Shown here: positions 8,652-17,629 of the stretch, in pieces
Numbering within the stretch: the first letter of the stretch is position 1
Layout: every line of letters starts with the position of its first letter
Assembly: GCA_023405135.1 (NCBI GenBank)
Contig: JAEXYZ010000126.1
Span: 1 to 49,342, forward strand
Direction of reading: 5' to 3'
Origin: Bacillota bacterium
Lineage (GTDB): Bacteria > Bacillota > Bacilli > Bacillales_A > Planococcaceae
DNA: 49,342 nucleotides
Notes under the pieces: model-generated
The model's database searches: none
The model's input: the letters and a program-made list of their open reading frames with translations, nothing else
What the model was told of the DNA's origin: nothing
Translations under genes and position numbers: made by a program

Positions 8652-9257
8652 TTACTTAAGTCGATAAAGTAAAAATCGTTCATAATTGTTTTTTTCATAG
8701 GAACCAGGTAAAGGGATTTCTTTTATTAAATTAAAAGAAGTTTGGTTTTCTAAAAAATATATATAATCGTCCGATGGGTAATATAATATCAAATCTATTT
8801 CACGTTTATAATCTTCAACTGACTGTAATATATTGTTTATTACTTTCATAAAAATTTGAACTGAAAATGGGTTAAAAAAATAAAATCTGTTGTCTTCTTG
8901 TTGAATTTTATATTCTTCTGCAAAACAATCTATGAACTGAATTATACCTTTGTTCTTTTTAAATTTATTAAAATAATTAGTTTCGTTTTGAATAGCCTCT
9001 TTATAAAAAGTCTCATTCATTTCGATTCCAGTACATGATGCATGAAATGTATAATTAATAAAGAAATTCAATCGTCCTTTTCCACATCCGAAATTTACAA
9101 TATTATCACTCATTTTTACATCATAATGTTTAAATAATTCCTCAAGTCCACTATAGGGAGTCGGTTCGTATGGGTGATAATGAATCGAGTTATTGATTTC
9201 GGTTTTGTTTCCCAAAGTATTTATATTTAGCAATTCATCATAATATCGTTCTTTCAC
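8652..9257 (-). CDS. Class I SAM-dependent methyltransferase, substrate unknown
   Basis: A 201-residue protein with motif I NFGCGKGRL near residues 55-63, an acidic G-I-E at the end of the second strand (CTGIEMNE) and FFNPF where motif IV is expected. This pattern fits small-molecule or rRNA-type methyltransferases. It is more AT-rich than its neighbours and rich in Asn, Tyr and Ile, which may hint at foreign origin. The ATG at 9257 is not preceded by a clear ribosome site. Confidence 0.72.
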   Translation of the reverse strand: MKERYYDELLNINTLGNKTEINNSIHYHPYEPTPYSGLEELFKHYDVKMSDNIVNFGCGKGRLNFFINYTFHASCTGIEMNETFYKEAIQNETNYFNKFKKNKGIIQFIDCFAEEYKIQQEDNRFYFFNPFSVQIFMKVINNILQSVEDYKREIDLILYYPSDDYIYFLENQTSFNLIKEIPLPGSYEKNNYERFLLYRLK

Positions 9258-9432
9258 TACTGTATGTCCTCATTCCGTGTTACTTCATTCTTTTCTATTA
9301 TACATTGTAATGTCTATAGTTTTCGATAAATATAAATACTATCGAGGTATATTTCTAAAGGAAACAGCTTCTAAATATTTGAAACCTAGTTAGTTTCTTC
9401 AACGTATATGAAATTAAGAAAGGATGGGTGAA

Positions 9433-10128
9433 ATGAACAAATACTCGATTGCTGAATTTATAAAAAATACTGAGCAAGTGGATAAAGGAGAGGGGTTTTT
9501 CGAATTAGAAACACCTCGTATGCTAGAAGTAAATCTTGATGGACTTGTTTGGGCTAAGGCAGGTTCAATGGTTGCCTACAATGGAAAAATTAAATTTGAG
9601 CGAGAAGGCGTTTTAGAGCACGGACTAGGAGCGATGTTCAAAAAGGCTTTTACTGGTGAAGGTACATCTCTTATGAAAGCAAATGGGCAAGGCAAATTAT
9701 ATCTTGCTGACAGTGGCAAAAAGATTATTATTCTTTATTTACAGAATGAAGCAATTTATGTAAATGGGAATGACCTACTTGCATTTGAGCCAACGATTAA
9801 ACATGATATTAAGCTAATGAGAAAAGTTGCAGGAATGATGGCAGGTGGTTTGTTTAACGTTCGGTGTGAAGGGACGGGGATGGTTGCTATTACAGCCCAT
9901 TATGAGCCACTCACATTACGTGTAACACCAGGAAAACCGGTTATTACAGATCCGAATGCAACTGTGGCTTGGTCAGGTAATCTTCAACCACAGTTTCAGA
10001 CAGATATTTCCTTAAAGACCTTTATCGGAAGAGGGAGCGGAGAATCCATTCAAATGAGGTTTGAAGGAGACGGCTTTGTAATCGTTCAGCCGTATGAAGA
10101 AGTTTATATGCAGGCGCAAAGTCAATAG
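9433..10128 (+). CDS. AIM24 family protein
   Basis: The 231-residue protein is of the AIM24/TRAP-like beta-sandwich family (mitochondrial AIM24 homologs), with GLVWAKAGSMVAYNG near residue 40 and GTGMVAITAHYEP later. Bacterial members have no settled function. The ATG at 9433 is placed properly behind AAAGGATGG; the in-frame ATG at 9424 overlaps this site and is unlikely to be used. A terminator-like hairpin follows. Confidence 0.85.
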   Translation: MNKYSIAEFIKNTEQVDKGEGFFELETPRMLEVNLDGLVWAKAGSMVAYNGKIKFEREGVLEHGLGAMFKKAFTGEGTSLMKANGQGKLYLADSGKKIIILYLQNEAIYVNGNDLLAFEPTIKHDIKLMRKVAGMMAGGLFNVRCEGTGMVAITAHYEPLTLRVTPGKPVITDPNATVAWSGNLQPQFQTDISLKTFIGRGSGESIQMRFEGDGFVIVQPYEEVYMQAQSQ

Positions 10129-10136
10129 TTTACGAG

Positions 10137-10172
10137 AAGGCATTTTTCTATAATAGAGAAATGTCTTTTATT
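10137..10172 (+). terminator. Terminator after the AIM24-family gene
   Basis: AAGGCATTTTTCT and AGAGAAATGTCTT form an imperfect stem with wobble pairs and a T-rich tail. Confidence 0.55.
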
Positions 10173-10307
10173 ATTTTGAGTACAAATACTTATATAAATA
10201 GATTAACTTTTTAAGTGTTAATTTTAAATATTTAATAAATCATATTGTAATATTATTCCAATCTGAATTATTATTAAATAGAGCTAATGTAGATTGGAGA
10301 AGATTCT

Positions 10308-10909
10308 TTGAGAAAAAATATTTTTTTATTACAGTGGTATTGTTATTACTAGTAATTTCAGAATGTACAAATTCCAATGACCAGCTAGCTACTATTTCAG
10401 TAAATTTCAATTCTGAATATGTTAAAACATTTGATGATTTACAGTTAGGTTTATTGTATGATTTTGACTTTAAATTACCGAATGCGGATAAAAGATGGGT
10501 TCGTATTTAGGTAGAACGATATGAGGAAGGGGAAAAGGAGCCGCAGCCAATTATTGAACTTTCATATGGAATGAGTCCTAATGAAATAGAAGAGGGGAAT
10601 ATTGGTTTTGGAATGTTAAATCGTGAAAAAGGAGCTTATTCTGCTTTCCTTTACGCACCATCTGTAAAGACAGGCCTACAAACAATAGAATTAGATTCAC
10701 TCGAAAGATTTAGTAAATGGGATTATGCTATAGGGGATGAAAAGGTAGATTTGAAATTAAACGAAACTTATTTACTTGCGGCCTATAGACTCTCATCTGG
10801 TAATTCTATTAGAACCTATAATATACAAGATAAAGCCGATTTAGAAAAAATGATAAGTGAGGATCATACTGTTTTATTGCTTAAAATTGAAATAGAAGAA
10901 AGAGAATAG
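10308..10909 (+). pseudogene. Broken lipoprotein-like gene
   Basis: A GGAGAA site precedes a TTG at 10308 that starts a basic, hydrophobic leader, but a run of seven T at 10321-10327 shifts the frame. With one more T the product would begin with a typical lipoprotein signal ending at a Cys (VVLLLLVISEC, an odd lipobox with Glu before the Cys) and continue to 10909, about 200 residues. The restored frame also meets an in-frame TAG at 10508-10510, between RWVRI and VERYEEGEKE. The last 112 residues stay open from an internal ATG at 10571. I do not recognise the family. Confidence 0.7.
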
Positions 10910-10950
10910 AAGTATAAATTTCATAATTAAAGTTCACATTAATTAGCATT

Positions 10951-10977
10951 CGTTAATCCAAAATAAGTGGATTAACG
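10951..10977. terminator. Perfect 10-base-pair hairpin between two broken genes
   Basis: CGTTAATCCA (10951-10960) and TGGATTAACG (10968-10977) pair exactly. The stem lies between the ends of the lipoprotein relic and the convergent chemoreceptor relic and may terminate both. Confidence 0.6.
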
Positions 10978-11030
10978 CTTTATAGGATGCTATAGAGATG
11001 AGTTTAATTTATTAGGATTTCTGGAATTGC

Positions 11031-12734
11031 TTAAACCTTAAATTTACTAACCAATTCTTTTAATTTCTCAGCCATATTCGCTAAGGATGTAGCAGATGAA
11101 GCCACTTCTTCCATTGCAGCTAATTGTTCTTCAGATGCAGCAGCTATATCTTCTGTATTAGACGAAGTGGTTTTAGCTAAATAACCTACTTCCTCAATAC
11201 TTGAATTTACTTGTTGAGCATTTGTAGACAACACTTCTGAAAGAGAAGAAATATCTTGTACTTGTTCATTAACCTGTTCAATTTTATTTAAAATCTCTTC
11301 AAAAACATGGCCAGTTTCATCGGCTAAATCTAATCCTTTTTCGACAATTTTACTTTCATTGCTTGTCATTTCAGCAGCTTTTTTTGTATCTTGTTGAATA
11401 TGCTTAATCATTTCTGCGACTTGGTTGGCAGAGTTTCTAGATTGTTCGGCAAGCTTTCTAACCTCATCAGCAACTACTGCGAAACCTTTACCATATTCGC
11501 CGGCTCTTGCGGATTCAATTGCAGCATTTAAAGCTAACAAATTTGTCTGGTCAGCTATATCAGTAATAACATCAATTATTTTTCCTATTTCAGTAGATTT
11601 TGTTTCTAATCCTTCCATCACTGCTTTAATATCAACGCTTCCTTTATGAATTAAATCCATTTGTTGAACTACTTTTTGAACATACCCATTACCGATTTGA
11701 GCCTGTTTTGTTGTTTCATTTACACCATCAGCAACAGATGAACTTGAGTCTGTAACTTGTTGTATTTCATTTGTCATTTTTTCGATTGCTTGAATACTCT
11801 TATCCGTATAATCTGCTTGGGTTTCTACTCTGTTAGAAACTTCCTGTATAGAAGTGCGACTTGATTTGTAGCGGCAGTTGTTTCTTCACTCCTTGCCATC
11901 AATTCTTCAGAAGAGGCTAGAACTTCATCTGATGTCATTTTTACTTGCTGTATCATTGTGCTCAAGTTTTCTTTCATCAAATTGTAGCTATTTGTTAAAG
12001 CACTTAATTCATCGCCTGAATAATCCTTCACTTCATTTGTAAAATCACCTTTACCAGCATCCTCTAATGCGCTTGCGATTGTATGTAATCGATTTTTTAA
12101 ATTACGTGTGAAAAGGTATACCAAAATAGAAGATAAAATAATAACAATGAATAAAACAATTAGGAACACTTTTAAAAATGAAGAAATCGTTTGCTTAATG
12201 ATTTCTTGGGGTGCACCTACATAAAGCATACCGATGATTTCTCCCACATTATCTTTAATTGGCATATAGGCAGTTTGATACAATTGTCCAGCTACAACCG
12301 CTTCACCATAATAATTTTCGCCTTCCTTTATAACCGTTTGGACCACTTCTTCTGAAGCTTGTGTATTAACAGCCCGTTTACCGTCTACCATTACATTTGT
12401 AGCAATTCGTGTATCTCCTAGGAAAACCGTAATCGTATCACCTGTATCTTCACCGATCGAATCTACTAATTCGTAATTTTCGTTTAATAATGTAGAACCT
12501 TTTAATAAATTGCCATTTTCAATTTTCCAGTCACCAGCATATACATCGTTTTATATAACGATAGGCTAAATTTAAATCACCTTTTGCTTTTTGAACGGCG
12601 AAATTCTTTATACCGTCAGATACTTCTTTCACGACTACAATGCCGACGACTACAGATAATAAAATAATTGATATTACTAAAATATTGATTTTAGTACCAA
12701 GCTTAAAAGAAAGCTTGGGTTTAAATTTACTCAT
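11031..12734 (-). pseudogene. Methyl-accepting chemotaxis protein, broken by two frameshifts
   Basis: The full span equals about 567 codons, because a one-base gain (A run, tttt at 12549-12552) and a one-base loss (near 11855) cancel. Reading through both gives an N-terminal helix after MSKFKPKLSF, a periplasmic-type Cache sensor with GDWKIENG and VGAPQEII, a second membrane helix (FLKVFLIVLFIVIILSSI), HAMP and the receptor tip (DQTNLLALNAAIESARAG at the conserved place). As it stands, translation from the ATG at 12734 (good GAGGAGGGA site) stops at 12531 after about 67 residues. The lesions could be real or assembly errors. Confidence 0.82.
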
Positions 12735-12934
12735 GTCATTTCCCTCCTCAGATGAATAAGTACTAAATATTTCTAAAAATTTCAATAAAATTATGTATTT
12801 TTTCCGTTTGAAGAAAACATTTTTATTAAATTAGAATAATATCTTATCTAAAAAAGAACGACCGTCTACTTGAAAAAAGGTAGAAGAAATGCTCAATATT
12901 ATAGCTAATATGACAAATTTTAAGGAGAAGCTAA

Positions 12935-13357
12935 ATGAAACCTAGAATTTCAGTACTTACATTAGGTGTGGATAATTTACAGAGGTCATTAAAATTTTAT
13001 CAAAAGGGACTTGGACTACCGACTGAGGGAATTGTTGGACAAGAATTTGAACATGGAGAAGTTGCATTTTTTGACCTGCAATCTGGTTTGAAATTGGCTA
13101 TTTGGAGAAGGGAAGATATTGCCCATGATACAAAGCTTCAAGTAACTCCAACTAGTCCAACTGAATTTACGATTGGTCATAATGTAATTAGTAAAGATGA
13201 GGTTGATTTGATACTGAATCAAGTGGAAAAGGCAGGTGCAGTTATTACTGTTCCGGCTCATGATACGTTTTGGGGTGGCTACTCTGGCTACTTCCAAGAT
13301 CCAGACGGCCACTTATGGGAAGTTGTTTGGAATCCCCAGTGGGAAATTGAGGAATAG
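12935..13357 (+). CDS. VOC family protein (glyoxalase/bleomycin-resistance fold)
   Basis: The 140-residue protein has the paired beta-alpha-beta-beta-beta modules of the vicinal oxygen chelate family: ISVLTLGVDNLQRSLKFYQKGLG at the start and GGYSGYFQDPDGHLWEVVWNP at the end. These proteins bind a metal and act on varied substrates or bind drugs; the substrate is unknown. AAGGAGA precedes the ATG. It is a single gene. Confidence 0.85.
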   Translation: MKPRISVLTLGVDNLQRSLKFYQKGLGLPTEGIVGQEFEHGEVAFFDLQSGLKLAIWRREDIAHDTKLQVTPTSPTEFTIGHNVISKDEVDLILNQVEKAGAVITVPAHDTFWGGYSGYFQDPDGHLWEVVWNPQWEIEE

Positions 13358-13436
13358 TTTAATAAGTTGAAATTATATTGGTGATTTATGGGTTTTTAAA
13401 AGAAAAAAGTATATTAACTATAAGGACGTGGCAAAT

Positions 13437-13664
13437 ATGGCAGAAATAAAATACGAAATCATCCAAACTCTTGGTGTATTATCAGAAAATGGTAAAGGGT
13501 GGAAAAAGGAATTAAATTTAATAAGTTGGAATGATCGTGATGCAAAATATGATTTGCGGGATTGGTCAGAGGATCACAGTAAAATGGGAAAAGGTGTTAC
13601 TTTTTCTCTTTCTGAATTGCAATCATTAAAGGAAATTTTGAATAACATGACTAATTTAAAATAA
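13437..13664 (+). CDS. YdbC/PC4-like single-stranded DNA-binding protein
   Basis: The 75-residue protein matches the YdbC branch of the PC4 family (KYEIIQTLGVLSENGKGWKKELNLISWN, then KYDLRDWSEDHSKMGKGVTF). PC4-like proteins are dimers that bind single-stranded nucleic acid. The ATG at 13437 has AAGGA about 10 bases upstream; the GTG at 13428 is too close to it. A strong terminator follows. Confidence 0.85.
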   Translation: MAEIKYEIIQTLGVLSENGKGWKKELNLISWNDRDAKYDLRDWSEDHSKMGKGVTFSLSELQSLKEILNNMTNLK

Positions 13665-13672
13665 ACTTAACG

Positions 13673-13721
13673 AAAATGCTTCAAATCCTTCAAACTAAAG
13701 ATTTGAAGCATTTTCTTTTAC
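13673..13721. terminator. Strong bidirectional terminator
   Basis: AAAATGCTTCAAATC (13673-13687) pairs with GATTTGAAGCATTTT (13700-13714), followed by T-rich sequence. It separates the PC4-like gene from the convergent small basic peptide gene. Confidence 0.8.
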
Positions 13722-13745
13722 ATAAATTTTCAACTTTATCCCAAA

Positions 13746-13886
13746 CTAATCATTAATCTTATTATCTTGATACTCAATTTTCTTTAAAGCGCGCTCAAAA
13801 TTAAGTTCTTGTGAAATTTCTTCGTGGTTGTTCTTTTTCTTAGGAGTTTTCATTTTTCTAAATGTTGTTTTTCGTTTTTTTGCCAT
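13746..13886 (-). CDS. Small basic peptide, 46 residues, unknown
   Basis: The minus strand encodes MAKKRKTTFRKMKTPKKKNN followed by an acidic, helix-prone tail. A very strong GGAGGTGAT site lies upstream of the ATG at 13886, which supports real translation. The highly basic first half suggests nucleic-acid binding; it could be a minor spore or ribosome-associated protein, but I recognise no family. Confidence 0.6.
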   Translation of the reverse strand: MAKKRKTTFRKMKTPKKKNNHEEISQELNFERALKKIEYQDNKIND

Positions 13887-14059
13887 TGTTCATCACCTCC
13901 AATTTTATTTTGTGCATCTAATAAAAAGAAATGCTTGCGAACATTTTGAATCATCGGTAAAGTTCTACCAATATTGTTGATTAAAAAATATTGTTTTCCC
14001 ATTAGCCTTCACAAGCTGTCCTTTGGTTACATTTATTAGTAGGAGGGGGGGCAGAAAAA

Positions 14060-14571
14060 ATGGGTGAACCCCAAAAATCGAATGAACTTTGGAATGATGA
14101 ACATGGGAATAATTGAATAGAGAGTGAAATAATAATCGATCGGAATTCACTCATAATTAATCAAAATTTTTGTGTGAATGCAATCGTTGGGGCAGAACAA
14201 AACTTAATTATTGAAGAAATAGCAGTGACTGAAGAAGACGAAGAGGCGAAAACAGATGATTCTTTGGATTTGAAGAGGAAATTGAAATAGCGGAAAATAC
14301 AACGATTCGCCAAGACTATACGCTTATTTATGCTGCACCCGCAACTCCCATGCGCTCTCCAATATTGATAACCGTCATTGTACGCAATTTGTCAGAAAAT
14401 GACATATTGGTGAGTATTGAAGATGAACAAGATGCTTTAGTGGAAGAAGTCGCTCCAGTAAATTCAGAGGTAGCTTTAACTGCACAAAATGCAAACTTTG
14501 TTCGTGCATTAGCACTTGCCCCAAGTGAAGTACAATTTTTCATTAATGTTTTTCATCCGACTAATCCTTAA
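14060..14571 (+). pseudogene. Broken gene of unknown function
   Basis: A very strong GGAGGGGGG site precedes the ATG at 14060. The frame reads 18 residues to a TGA (14114-14116), continues in the same frame as a plausible acidic protein (EIIIDRNSLIINQNFCVNAI), and then needs a one-base gain near 14265-14275 to enter the last open part (from about 14270 to 14571, with RSPILITVIVRNLSENDI and ending VFHPTNP). The span of 512 bases fits a 170-codon gene that lost one base. The C-terminal half looks like a beta-rich domain. I know no family for it. Confidence 0.65.
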
Positions 14572-14600
14572 TGAAAGTTTAATAGCTTTTAACATAAAAA

Positions 14601-14634
14601 ACTGTAGAAAACTCATTTTTGAGTTGTCTACAGT
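14601..14634. terminator. Hairpin terminator
   Basis: ACTGTAGA with ACTCA pairs with TGAGT and TCTACAGT around a T loop. It lies between the broken gene and the convergent small membrane protein gene. Confidence 0.65.
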
Positions 14635-14644
14635 GAAACTGAAA

Positions 14645-14839
14645 TTATGCGTGTTCTTTAGTTTTAGCACTATGACTTTCCATTAATTGCATAAACAAAC
14701 CGAAAATAAATAGATATACACTACCTTTTACCATTTCTATCCCAATCCAATGAGATATTTCTGTGAAAAGGCTTAAGCTAAAGAGAATAAGACCAATTGT
14801 TAAAATAGTTGAACAAAGATAAATAAAAAATTTATACAT
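14645..14839 (-). CDS. Small membrane protein, 64 residues, unknown
   Basis: Two hydrophobic helices (about residues 4-24 and 37-53) and a short polar tail (ESHSAKTKEHA). A good GGGAGGATTT site precedes the ATG at 14839. No family recognised. The roughly 275 bases upstream (14840-15114) hold no gene I can support. Confidence 0.65.
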   Translation of the reverse strand: MYKFFIYLCSTILTIGLILFSLSLFTEISHWIGIEMVKGSVYLFIFGLFMQLMESHSAKTKEHA

Positions 14840-15114
14840 TTTAAATCCTCCCTTATGTACGTTCTTTCATCTTAAATATATTGTAACATAAAATTCGAAT
14901 TTTGTTCATAAAATATTCACATTTTGTTCAATTGTTTGTCAAAATTTTAAGTGATCTAAAATATACATTGACTTATGTTTGTAGAACTATACATAAAGAG
15001 GAAGTAAAATGCACATTTGAACATGTAAGGGGAATGAAAAGGGTTGCAATTATACAGTTTAGCTTTCCGTAAAAAAGGCTTGGCAGTAAAGTTCGTACCA
15101 AGGCTTTCAAATAC

Positions 15115-15660
15115 TTATTTAGAAGAATTTATAAATTCAATGAAATTATTAACTTTTTCATCAATAAATTGAAGTGTTGATTCATCCACTAATCGATTTG
15201 CATCAAACTTTTGTGATGCAAAGTTAATTAAAATTTCATTGCTTCCAGGTGGTAAAACTTTGGCTTGTACACCAGGTGAAGATAAAATGTCGCGTAAATG
15301 CAATTGTGCTCGAACTGTTCCAACCGCCCCGGGAGAAGCACCTAACGTCATTACAGGTTTGCCGATGAACACTTTTTCAACACGAGAAGCCCAGTCAATT
15401 GCATTTTTTAAAACACCTGGTACAGACCAATTATATTCTGGGGTAATGATAATAACCCCATCTGAAGCAGCGATGGATTGTTTAAAATCCTTTACAACCT
15501 GTGGCGGATTCATTTCTTCATCTTGATCGAAGTATGGTAATGAAGCAATATTTGCGATTTCAATTTCCATTAATTGTGCATAGCGTTCTTGAAACGTTTT
15601 TGTAATTTGTAAGTTTAACGACTCTTTTCTAATGCTTCCAACAAGTGCTACAATTCTCAG
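15115..15660 (-). CDS. NADPH-dependent FMN reductase with apparent CTG start
   Basis: The frame encodes a flavodoxin-like FMN reductase of about 181 residues: phosphate-binding start LRIVALVGSIRKESLN, the TPEYNWSVPGVLKNAIDW signature (PEYN-S-PG) and KPVMTLGASPGAVGT. Such enzymes reduce flavin or quinones with NADPH. An AGAGG site lies upstream of CTG at 15660-15658, exactly where the family's initiating Met sits; the next ATG (15570) would remove the first strand and the P-loop. Either CTG initiates, or the start codon has mutated and the gene is weakened. Confidence 0.8.
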   Translation of the reverse strand: MRIVALVGSIRKESLNLQITKTFQERYAQLMEIEIANIASLPYFDQDEEMNPPQVVKDFKQSIAASDGVIIITPEYNWSVPGVLKNAIDWASRVEKVFIGKPVMTLGASPGAVGTVRAQLHLRDILSSPGVQAKVLPPGSNEILINFASQKFDANRLVDESTLQFIDEKVNNFIEFINSSK

Positions 15661-15768
15661 TTTTCAACCTCTTTCTATGGATTTTGAAAATATTTTAATT
15701 AAAATATAGATTTTAATTCAGATTATTGTCAATTATTAGACTTTAACTCCGTTGAAAAATAAAAAAGC

Positions 15769-15808
15769 AACTTCAGACACCACATACTTGGTCTTAAAAG
15801 TTGCCTTT
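15769..15808 (-). terminator. Likely terminator of the 58-residue gene
   Basis: AAGCAACT and AGTTGCCTT-like arms, plus GAC/GTC inner pairs, form an imperfect stem followed on the minus strand by T-rich sequence. Confidence 0.45.
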
Positions 15809-15820
15809 GGATTTTCAACG

Positions 15821-15997
15821 TTATTTATTGCTTGGATTATTATTGTTTGTGTTTTTTTTAGAAAATAAATTTTCAATATTTTTTTCTTTTCCATATTCTT
15901 CTTTATTGGAACGTCCCATTTTCGGTGCTGCTTTGCCATGTTGAATATCACGATCATCGTAATTGGAATATTCATCGAATTCTTTTTTATCGTACAT
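15821..15997 (-). CDS. Small hydrophilic protein, 58 residues, unknown
   Basis: The minus strand encodes MYDKKEFDEYSNYDDRDIQH followed by GKAAPKMGRSNKEEYGKEKN and an Asn-rich end. AGGAGATGAAAAC precedes the ATG at 15997. The composition (charged, Asn/Lys-rich, no hydrophobic core) is like small spore-associated or disordered proteins. A longer overlapping frame at 15736-16005 lacks a ribosome site and protein-like composition. No family assigned. Confidence 0.6.
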   Translation of the reverse strand: MYDKKEFDEYSNYDDRDIQHGKAAPKMGRSNKEEYGKEKNIENLFSKKNTNNNNPSNK

Positions 15998-16142
15998 GTT
16001 TTCATCTCCTTTTAGTGATATTATGAGAATTTTTCATTCGGTTTATGTAAACAATAATTCAACAAGGAAAATTGTTGCTCATTTTCTGAAAATAATAGAT
16101 AATTAAAAAATTAACAGAGATAGATTAGGAGTGTAATTTGTA

Positions 16143-17048
16143 ATGCAAGTTGAGCAAGTAAATAGAGTAACAAACCAACAAGATTCGCAATTAAATAACC
16201 GAGCAAGATTGTTAGTAAAATGTCCTGATAAGCCTGGGATTGTATCAGTTTTATCGACATTTTTATATAAGCATAATGCGAACATTATTGAATCAAGTCA
16301 ATATTCAAGTGATCCTGAAAATGGGAAATTTTTTATCCGCTTAGAATATCATTGTGAAAATCTTCAAGATAAAGTAAGTCAAATGGAAAAAGAGTTTGAA
16401 CAAATTGCTCGGGATTACGATATGACGTATAACTTCTATTATCGAAATGAACGTCAGCGTACAGCAATTTATGTTTCAAAAGAGCTTCACTGTTTGTTGG
16501 AATTATTGTGGGAATGGCAAAATGGTGATTTAGATACAGATATCGCTGTTATCATTAGTAACCATGAAGATGCACGGTCGATAGCTGAATCTTACGGTAT
16601 TCCGTTCCACTACTTACCAGCAAATAAGGATATCCGTAAAGAGGTAGAGGCAAAACAAATTCAATTAATGGAAGAATATAATGTGGACTTATTAATTTTG
16701 GCACGTTATATGCAAATTTTAACTCCAGATTTTGTAAACCATTTTGAAAATCGAATTATCAACATTCACCATTCGTTCTTACCGGCCTTTATCGGAGCAA
16801 ACCCATATGACCGCGCCCATAAACGAGGAGTTAAATTAATTGGTGCAACTTCTCATTATGTAACGAATGATTTAGATGAAGGTCCGATTATTGAACAAGA
16901 CGTTGAACGCGTCGACCATCGCGATGATGTAGCAACATTAAAGAAAATTGGCCGACAAATCGAACGTCGCGTGTTAACAAAAGCAGTTAAATGGCACCTC
17001 GAAAATCGTATCATCGTAGAGGGCAACAAGACCATTATTTTCCACTAA
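16143..17048 (+). CDS. purU: Formyltetrahydrofolate deformylase
   Basis: The 301-residue enzyme hydrolyses 10-formyltetrahydrofolate to formate and tetrahydrofolate, balancing the one-carbon pool. An N-terminal ACT domain (about 20-100, RLLVKCPDKPGIVSVLSTFL) precedes a formyltransferase fold with the catalytic region IINIHHSFLPAFIGANPYD and the acidic DLDEGPIIEQD. The ATG at 16143 follows AGGAGTG. The first 20 residues are an unconserved extension. It stands alone with its own terminator. Confidence 0.95.
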   Translation: MQVEQVNRVTNQQDSQLNNRARLLVKCPDKPGIVSVLSTFLYKHNANIIESSQYSSDPENGKFFIRLEYHCENLQDKVSQMEKEFEQIARDYDMTYNFYYRNERQRTAIYVSKELHCLLELLWEWQNGDLDTDIAVIISNHEDARSIAESYGIPFHYLPANKDIRKEVEAKQIQLMEEYNVDLLILARYMQILTPDFVNHFENRIINIHHSFLPAFIGANPYDRAHKRGVKLIGATSHYVTNDLDEGPIIEQDVERVDHRDDVATLKKIGRQIERRVLTKAVKWHLENRIIVEGNKTIIFH

Positions 17049-17092
17049 TAATGTGTACCAGGTACGCAAACAATTCTGATAATTTAAAAAAG

Positions 17093-17124
17093 CCTGTGAT
17101 AGATAGTTCTATTACAGGTTTTTT
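17093..17124 (+). terminator. Terminator of purU
   Basis: CCTGTGATAG (17093-17102) pairs with CTATTACAGG (17109-17118), one wobble, followed by six T. Confidence 0.8.
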
Positions 17125-17218
17125 GTGTTTTCGTTCAACACGTAAGAGGAAGTATAAATGGTCAAAACAATTACAAACTAAGGCTGTGATTAAAATTAAT
17201 AAATAGGAGGTTTTATCA

Positions 17219-17422
17219 ATGAAACAAAACCCACAAAATGTTGCTGGAAGACCGAAAAAATTTATAAGTAAAGAAACAATGATAAGAAATACAGAAGAAA
17301 ATATACGAAAAGCTGAAATTGGTATGGAATTTGCCCTTCCTGAAGAATTTGAAAATCTTAAAGATAAAAATGAACGCCGTAGACATGCAATTCAAAGAAT
17401 GAAAAATGAGCCACTTAGTTAA
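17219..17422 (+). CDS. tlp: Tlp family small acid-soluble spore protein
   Basis: The 67-residue protein carries the Tlp core: MIRNTEENIRKAEIGMEFAL and KDKNERRRHAIQRMKNE, close to the Bacillus subtilis Tlp pattern. It is a minor spore-core protein made under forespore sigma factors. TAGGAGG lies 9 bases upstream of the ATG. Slightly shorter than the B. subtilis form at the C-terminus. Confidence 0.85.
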   Translation: MKQNPQNVAGRPKKFISKETMIRNTEENIRKAEIGMEFALPEEFENLKDKNERRRHAIQRMKNEPLS

Positions 17423-17508
17423 TTCAAGTTATTTTGGAGGACAGGCTCCAATTTGACAAATTAAATTCAATCATTTACAACCCGGAAACAAGTTTTTCTA
17501 TGTAAAGC

Positions 17509-17542
17509 AGACTGACCTGATATTTTTAGGTCAGTCTTTTTA
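17509..17542 (+). terminator. Terminator of tlp
   Basis: AGACTGACCT (17509-17518) and AGGTCAGTCT (17528-17537) form a perfect stem followed by TTTT. Confidence 0.8.
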
Positions 17543-17629
17543 AGTTAATAATTTTAGCAATTTTGCAGTAAATATGTAAAAATAAACAATATGAAGAAAT
17601 AAAGTCTAAAATGAAGGGTGGTTTTCAAT

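Noticed and set aside
13890..14050. A minus-strand protein-like reading (NVTKGQLVKANGKTIFFNQQ, then RTLPMIQNVRKHFFLLDAQ) upstream of the small basic peptide
   Set aside because: It needs a frameshift and has no start codon or ribosome site; I cannot name a family, so it may be chance.
15044..15082. A 12-codon frame (MKRVAIIQFSFP) behind AAGGGGA
   Set aside because: Too short to support as a gene, and nothing downstream to regulate in that direction.
15736..16005. An 89-codon minus-strand frame
   Set aside because: It overlaps the 58-residue frame that has the ribosome site and sensible composition; this one has neither.
16991..17206. A plus-strand frame over the end of purU and its terminator
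   Set aside because: It spans the terminator and lacks a ribosome site.
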